From the NCBI GenBank assembly GCA_029554925.1, contig JAKPUV010000648.1, positions 1-7,365 on the forward strand: a DNA stretch of 7,365 nt. Reading direction: 5' to 3'. The notes beneath the pieces were generated by a model. It was not told the origin of the DNA. It was given only the letters and a program-made list of their open reading frames with translations, and ran no database searches. Made by a program: the position numbers and the translations under genes. The DNA is from Candidatus Hydrogenedentota bacterium (GTDB lineage Bacteria > Hydrogenedentota > Hydrogenedentia > Hydrogenedentales > CAITNO01). This document shows positions 3,895 to 7,365 of this stretch, in pieces; the first letter of the stretch is position 1; each line of letters begins with the position of its first letter.

Positions 3895-5208
3895 TGAGGC
3901 CAAGCGAAACCCCATGCTGCTGTACCGGTACGACGGGTAGTAGCAGTGCCGATTCGCCGAGCGGCAGCTCCGGGCGTTGTAGCCCCAGTTGCCGCCCCGG
4001 AGCACCCGGTACGAGGCCGTTGGACTCACCCAGGCACTCCCGTCCGCCGGTGCCCCGGTGTAGTCGCTGTGCCACCAGTCCTCGCACCACTCATACAGGT
4101 TCCCGCTCATGTCGTGCAAACCGAAACCGTTCGGCATTTTCCCACCCACCGGCTTGCTGCCATAGTCCGCGTTGTTCCCGCAGTACCACATGTACTGACT
4201 GCGCTCCCCGTCATCCTCGCAGGAGTCCCCCACGCCCAGCGAGTCCCCAAAGTAGAACCGGGTCTGCGTGCCCCCACGGCAGGCATATTCCCACTCCGCC
4301 TCGCTCGGCAGCCGCAGCGTCGCCGGTCCTTGGCCCGTCGTCGTGATGTGCGCGTTCACCGCCGTGATAAACGCCTGCGCGTCGTCCCAGGAAACATAAT
4401 AGGCGGGATAATTGGCCCCCACCCCATAGTCCCATGTGTAGCCGCCAGGACTCGTTCCCATCACCGCCAGCCACTGCCCCTGTGTTACCTCATACTTGCC
4501 CATGTAGAAGTCATACCCGATAGTCACGGTATGCACAGGCCCCTCATCGCTATCTCGGCTCCGCTCCGTGTCCGGCGATCCCATCTGGAAACTCCCCGCA
4601 GGAATACGCACCAGTTCCAGCGGCACATCGCCGGGGAGAACAATGGTCACAGTGTCCCCGCCCGTGCCGCCCGGCCCGCTGGAGACCACGAGACTCACCG
4701 CAGAACCCAGCAGGACCCCCGTCCCCGCCGCCGGATCCTGGCTGATGACACTCCCGGCGGGAACCGTCGCGTGATGCTCCTCTGTCACCGTACCAACCAC
4801 CAGACCCGCCCCCGTGATGGCCGCCTCCGCATCCGCCCGGGGCAGCCCCACCACATTGGGAACCGCCGTCAACGTGACGGTGACACAGTTGGGCACCGTG
4901 GCCATGTTGGTCTTCCCATCGCTGCTGGTCACGGTGAGCGTCACGGTGTGGCTGCCCGCCGCCGTGTAGGTGTGATCCGGGTCCTGATCCGTGGACGCGC
5001 CCCCGTCCCCGAAGTCCCACACCCATCCGGTAATGGTAGACTCCTTGGTGATCACCGACGCGTCCGTGAACTGGACCTTCAGCGGGGCCACCCCGCTGGT
5101 GGGTTCGGCGGTAAACCCCGCCAGCGGCTCCCCGGGCTTGCAGCCCGCGAACAGCCCCACAACCCCCATCAGCGCCACTACTCCCAGAAACACCCGCATA
5201 CTGCTCAT
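3886..5208 (-). CDS. DGR target: variable lipoprotein with PKD, PASTA and FGE/SUMF1 domains
   Basis: This 440-aa protein begins with a lipoprotein signal: a hydrophobic stretch (about 5-20) ends in a lipobox, FAGC, with C23 as the lipidated residue. It continues with a PKD domain (about 28-112; WDFGDG at 64-69), a PASTA repeat (about 115-178; VPNVVGL at 116-122) and an FGE-sulfatase/SUMF1 domain (about 195-438). The last shows MGKYEVTQGQW (236-246), LRLPSEAEWEYACRGG (298-313), NGFGLHDMSGNLYEWCEDWW (360-379) and RGGNW (404-408). This C-type-lectin-like fold is a usual scaffold for DGR variation, with the VR at its end forming the binding face. I infer a membrane-anchored ligand-binding protein rather than a formylglycine-generating enzyme. 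The ATG at 5208 is chosen for GGAGGT with a 6-nt spacer; the ATG at 5199 is less well placed. PKD and PASTA probably act as a stalk or glycan-contacting spacer. Confidence 0.95.
   Translation of the reverse strand: MSSMRVFLGVVALMGVVGLFAGCKPGEPLAGFTAEPTSGVAPLKVQFTDASVITKESTITGWVWDFGDGGASTDQDPDHTYTAAGSHTVTLTVTSSDGKTNMATVPNCVTVTLTAVPNVVGLPRADAEAAITGAGLVVGTVTEEHHATVPAGSVISQDPAAGTGVLLGSAVSLVVSSGPGGTGGDTVTIVLPGDVPLELVRIPAGSFQMGSPDTERSRDSDEGPVHTVTIGYDFYMGKYEVTQGQWLAVMGTSPGGYTWDYGVGANYPAYYVSWDDAQAFITAVNAHITTTGQGPATLRLPSEAEWEYACRGGTQTRFYFGDSLGVGDSCEDDGERSQYMWYCGNNADYGSKPVGGKMPNGFGLHDMSGNLYEWCEDWWHSDYTGAPADGSAWVSPTASYRVLRGGNWGYNARSCRSANRHCYYPSYRYSSMGFRLASVR
3894..4024 (-). repeat. DGR variable repeat (VR)
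   Basis: This 131-bp segment encodes residues 396-438 of the target protein. Compared with the TR it carries 17 changes at TR adenines (to G, C or T in the sense strand) and one at a non-adenine (GTC to GTG at V402). Fifteen amino acids differ: N400Y, I403L, N409G, N410Y, Q413R, N414S, N421H, N422C, N423Y, N424Y, N427Y, N429Y, N430S, N431S and I432M (TR residue first). Framework residues such as RGGNW, CRSANR and GFRLA are unchanged. The identical A-poor 19 nt at 3912-3894 are the likely IMH. Confidence 0.96.
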
Positions 5209-5225
5209 CGAGAGACCTCCGTGTC

Positions 5226-5241
5226 ATCCCCGGCAGGGGAT
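5226..5241 (-). other. leader hairpin just upstream of the target gene's ribosome binding site
   Basis: ATCCCC and GGGGAT form a 6-bp stem with a 4-nt loop in the predicted 5' leader, 5 nt upstream of the Shine-Dalgarno sequence (5220-5215). It leaves that site free, so it may affect stability rather than block translation. Confidence 0.35.
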
Positions 5242-5284
5242 CCTACCGCACCGGACGGACCCGGACACCGGGCCCGTTTCCGTA

Positions 5285-5313
5285 ATTCTACGGTATCCCG
5301 TGCCCGGCGTCAA
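5285..5313 (-). promoter_or_regulatory. sigma-70-type promoter of the DGR target gene
   Basis: TTGACG (5313-5308), a 17-bp spacer and TAGAAT (5290-5285) match the sigma-70 consensus at 5 of 6 bases in each box with ideal spacing. The predicted start near 5278 gives a leader of about 70 nt before the ATG at 5208. It may also supply readthrough transcription for the downstream HRDC and RT genes and the TR. Confidence 0.7.
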
Positions 5314-5330
5314 GTCCCGGTTTGCTGTTC

Positions 5331-5392
5331 ACAGGGATGGACAGGATGGACAGGATAAGAAGACGAATCCTGTGCATCCTGTTTATCCATGT
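5331..5392. repeat. 'acaggatgg' inverted repeat element
   Basis: Two 26-bp arms (5331-5356 and 5367-5392), built from an ACAGGATGG-like motif and its complement, pair at 22 of 26 positions around a 10-nt loop. Intergenic elements with this motif are common in several bacterial groups. No coding potential is apparent. It lies about 20 bp upstream of the target promoter. Confidence 0.6.
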
Positions 5393-5587
5393 CAATTTCT
5401 CCGGACGTCGGTGTGGACAAGCGCGAAGACAAGGCCGCCGGGACGGCGGCGGTATGGAACAGCCCATCGCCGGATAAGGAAGCGAACCGGAGCAGGCGCG
5501 TTGTGGCCCCGCGCGGTGAAATGCGCGCCGCCAGGTATGAAACGCCGCTCACCCGTCGGGTGATACGGTCATGCTGCGCAACGAAGA
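5393..5587. other. intergenic stretch without a recognisable gene
   Basis: I see no supported gene on either strand here. It contains GGCCGCCGGGACGGC (5433-5447), which also occurs at 1101-1115 upstream of the glycosyltransferase, and a short hairpin (TCACCC-GTC-GGGTGA, 5549-5563). Confidence 0.4.
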
Positions 5588-5680
5588 GGGCGCGGCAAGC
5601 AGCGCCCCTACTTTCCCATGCCCTGGGCATACGTGAAGATACCGGGCCATCCTCCTTTGGGGGCGCTGCTTGCCGCGCCC
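5588..5680. repeat. 21-bp perfect inverted repeat with 51-bp spacer
   Basis: The arm at 5588-5608 (GGGCGCGGCA...) is the exact reverse complement of the arm at 5660-5680. The 51-bp centre has no coding signal. The element lies just past the oxidoreductase terminator. It resembles a small non-autonomous palindromic element (MITE- or REP-like), but no target-site duplication is obvious. Confidence 0.6.
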
Positions 5681-5694
5681 GACGGAAAGGGACC

Positions 5695-5735
5695 AAAAAA
5701 GAAGGCGGCCCCCGCCTTATTGGGCGGGGGCCGCC
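5695..5735 (-). terminator. intrinsic terminator of the Gfo/Idh/MocA gene
   Basis: A perfect 13-bp stem (GGCGGCCCCCGCC with GGCGGGGGCCGCC) and 6-nt loop is followed on the minus strand by TTCTTTTTT. It begins 17 nt after the stop codon. The T-run occurs on this side only, so it is directional. It isolates the oxidoreductase from the DGR. Confidence 0.93.
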
Positions 5736-5751
5736 GGAAGTGCCGGAAGGA

Positions 5752-7059
5752 TCAGACGTTTTCGGGGACCACGAAGGGGTCGCGGTACTTGCGGGTGAGC
5801 ATGGCGGTGGCCTCGGGGTCGCCGGTGAACTCGTTCTTGGCCTCGTCGTAGGTGAGGTCGCGGTTGAGCTTGACGGAGATCAGGCCAAGGTGGCACAGGG
5901 CGGAGGAGAGGTGTCCCTCGCGGATGGGCGCGTTGACCTTGGAGGGGTCGTTGGCGCGGATGCACTCAATGAAGTTGCCGTAGTGGTCGCCTTCCTGGCT
6001 GTTCTCCGGGCCGGGCTCGCCCTTCTCGCCGAGGTAAACCTTGTAGTGCGAGTAGGAGTCAATGACCATGTAGCCCTTGTCGCCGTAGAAGATGACGCCG
6101 ACCTTGGCGCCCTGCTCGTCGTTGGTGCACCAGGGGCGCACCTCGAAGACGAGCATCTTGCCCATCTTGCCCGCCTTGGGATAGTCGTACGCCGTGGTGA
6201 TGACGTTCGGGACCTCCTTGTCGTCGTCGAAGATGAGCTTGCGGCCCATGCCGGAGACCTTGGTGGGCAGCTCAACGCCCAGGCCCCAGCGCGCCACGTC
6301 CATCTGGTGCACGCCCTGGTTGCCGATGTCGCCGTTGCCGTAGTCCCACATGTAGTGCCAGTTGTAGTGGAAGCGGTTCGGGTTGAAGGGGCGCTCGGGC
6401 GCGGGCCCCAGCCACATGTTGTAGTCCACGCCCTCGGGGACCGGGCCGTCGGCCTTCTTGCCGATGTCGTCGCGCCAGCGGTAGCAGAGCCCGCGGGCCA
6501 TGTACACCTCGCCGATGACGCCCTCGTTCAGCAGGCGGATGGCCTCCTGCATGGAGGGGTTGCTGCGGATCTGGGAGCCGTGCTGCACGACCTTGCCGTA
6601 CTTCTGGGCCGCCTCGACCAGCTTGGCGCCCTCGAACACGTTGTGGGAGCAGGGCTTCTCGACGTAGACGTGCTTGCCGGCCTGGAGCGCCCAGATCGCC
6701 GCCAGGGAGTGCCAGTGGTTCGGCGTGGCGACGGTGACGGCGTCAATGTCCTTGTCCTGGAACAGCTCGCGCATGTCCTTGTAGGTCTTCGGCTTGCCGC
6801 CCAGTTTCTCGAGCTGCTTGACGTAGCTGCCAAACTGCTTCTCGTCAATGTCGCAGACCGCCGCCACCTCGACGTTCTTCTGGCCGAGGAGGCCCTTCAG
6901 GTGGTCGCGGCCCCGGCCGCGCAGGCCGATGATGGCCACGCGGACCTTGTCGTTCGCGCCGGCCCAGGAGGTCTTCGAGGTGCCGACCATCATCGCCCCC
7001 GCGGCGGCGCCCATGGCCGCTCCGCGCACAAAGTTCCTGCGGCTCACTTCCTTGCTCAT
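5752..7059 (-). CDS. Tat-exported Gfo/Idh/MocA family oxidoreductase
   Basis: This 435-aa protein opens with a twin-arginine signal, SRRNFVRGAA (residues 6-15), followed by an Ala/Gly/Met-rich hydrophobic stretch, so export of the folded protein is expected. A Rossmann NAD(P)-binding domain follows: KVRVAIIGLRGRGRDHL (38-54) with the glycine-rich loop, DIDEK (70-74) at the end of the second strand, and YVEKP (132-136) with the family's EKP motif. The C-terminal half includes VDYNMWLGPAPERPFNP (211-227) and HYNWHYMWDYGNGDIGNQG (231-249), typical of Tat-type members abundant in Planctomycetes-like bacteria. Such enzymes oxidise or reduce sugars and related polyols; the substrate is unknown. The frame is open to 7143, but I chose the ATG at 7059 because it precedes the Tat motif and follows AAGGA with a 9-nt spacer. 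It forms a single-gene unit between its own promoter and terminator. Confidence 0.94.
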   Translation of the reverse strand: MSKEVSRRNFVRGAAMGAAAGAMMVGTSKTSWAGANDKVRVAIIGLRGRGRDHLKGLLGQKNVEVAAVCDIDEKQFGSYVKQLEKLGGKPKTYKDMRELFQDKDIDAVTVATPNHWHSLAAIWALQAGKHVYVEKPCSHNVFEGAKLVEAAQKYGKVVQHGSQIRSNPSMQEAIRLLNEGVIGEVYMARGLCYRWRDDIGKKADGPVPEGVDYNMWLGPAPERPFNPNRFHYNWHYMWDYGNGDIGNQGVHQMDVARWGLGVELPTKVSGMGRKLIFDDDKEVPNVITTAYDYPKAGKMGKMLVFEVRPWCTNDEQGAKVGVIFYGDKGYMVIDSYSHYKVYLGEKGEPGPENSQEGDHYGNFIECIRANDPSKVNAPIREGHLSSALCHLGLISVKLNRDLTYDEAKNEFTGDPEATAMLTRKYRDPFVVPENV

Positions 7060-7133
7060 CGCGCTAAATCCTTTCTGTTGCTTGGGGGGTGCACGGACGG
7101 CGCCTTGCCGCCGGGCACCCTGACGGAGCGGCC

Positions 7134-7162
7134 AGTCTAGCACAGCGCCCCGCGCGGGGCAA
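7134..7162 (-). promoter_or_regulatory. promoter of the Gfo/Idh/MocA gene
   Basis: TTGCCC (7162-7157), a 17-bp spacer and TAGACT (7139-7134) with an upstream TG (TGCTAGACT) form an extended -10 promoter. The implied leader is about 68 nt. An imperfect GC-rich hairpin (7152-7183, two bulges) overlaps the -35 region. Confidence 0.55.
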
Positions 7163-7231
7163 GTCCTGCGGGACTGCCCGCGCCCCTTCAGACGCGCTTC
7201 GGGGGCGCCGGGTTTCGCCGCCCCCCCGGCG

Positions 7232-7365
7232 TCACGAGAGCAGGCTTTCGTCCGTCTCCCCGGTGCCGATCAGCTCAAGGATGCGGCCAAAGTCGAAGTT
7301 GGACGCAAGTTCCCGGAGCTGGCGGCCCAGTTCGGCGTTGAACCCCTCGACCTCGCCGACGGCCT
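7232..7365 (-). CDS. C-terminal end of an unidentified protein (partial)
   Basis: The minus strand is open from the window edge to a TGA at 7234-7232. It encodes 43 C-terminal residues, including GFNAELGRQLRELASN and FDFGRILELIG, and ends in ESLLS. The pattern of charged amphipathic helices and an acidic tail resembles ends of signalling proteins such as sensor kinases or response regulators, but no diagnostic motif is visible and I do not assign a function. Codon use and GC-rich third positions match the neighbours. The 72 bp after the stop hold GC-rich hairpins without T-runs. Confidence 0.6.
   Translation of the reverse strand, partial: AVGEVEGFNAELGRQLRELASNFDFGRILELIGTGETDESLLS

Noticed and set aside
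3886..5208. Target as an active formylglycine-generating enzyme
   Set aside because: The FGE fold is present, but the C-terminal region where catalysis would depend on fixed residues is the hypervariable VR, and the lipoprotein stalk architecture fits binding rather than catalysis.
3946..5358. Plus-strand open frame of 470 codons
   Set aside because: It is opposite the DGR target gene, has an Arg/Pro/His-rich low-complexity product, and overlaps the VR and the target promoter.
5389..7140. Long plus-strand open frame of 583 codons
   Set aside because: It is the antisense shadow of the Gfo/Idh/MocA gene in GC-rich DNA. The Val/Ala/Leu/Asp/His-rich product has no domain motif, whereas the minus strand has a Tat signal and Rossmann motifs.
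7152..7225. Intrinsic terminator after the partial gene at the right edge
   Set aside because: Hairpins can be drawn at 7152-7183 and 7201-7225, but neither is followed by a T-run and the first overlaps the -35 box of the next gene.

Overview
The window is GC-rich bacterial DNA. Every gene I can support lies on the minus strand, so the gene order reads from high to low coordinates. A Tat-exported Gfo/Idh/MocA oxidoreductase, an FGE/SUMF1-domain lipoprotein and abundant short palindromic repeats fit a Gram-negative bacterium of the Planctomycetes/PVC or Hydrogenedentota kind. That assignment is an inference from gene style, not from a marker gene.

Layout, in transcription order: (1) 7365-7232, the C-terminal end of an unidentified protein. 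(2) 7059-5752, a Tat-signal Gfo/Idh/MocA oxidoreductase with its own promoter and a very strong intrinsic terminator (5735-5695). (3) 5751-5209, a gene-free stretch with a 21-bp perfect inverted repeat, a degenerate 'acaggatgg' inverted repeat and a good sigma-70-type promoter. (4) 5208-1198, a diversity-generating retroelement (DGR). (5) 1041-58, a membrane-anchored family 2 glycosyltransferase that looks leaderless. (6) 24-1, the possible start of another gene.

The DGR is the main content. A 131-bp template repeat (TR, 1243-1373) and a 131-bp variable repeat (VR, 3894-4024) align without gaps and differ at 18 positions. Seventeen of those 18 are adenines in the TR sense strand, the signature of DGR mutagenic retrohoming. 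The VR forms the last 43 residues of a 440-aa lipoprotein with PKD, PASTA and FGE/SUMF1 (C-type-lectin-like) domains. The reverse transcriptase (2370-1261) has the DGR-type GNLTSQ and YMDD motifs, and its reading frame runs into the TR. A 157-aa HRDC-domain protein lies between target and RT and is the probable accessory factor; no Avd-type gene is visible.

A small GIY-YIG nuclease gene (3023-2730), embedded in arrays of REP-like palindromes, sits inside the cassette between the HRDC gene and the RT and looks like a later insertion. Less usual details are a 35-bp flank next to the TR that is inverted relative to the one next to the VR, an 11-bp inverted repeat bracketing the TR, and a long imperfect hairpin just downstream of the VR. 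The likely biology is RT-driven, adenine-directed diversification of a cell-surface ligand-binding lipoprotein.
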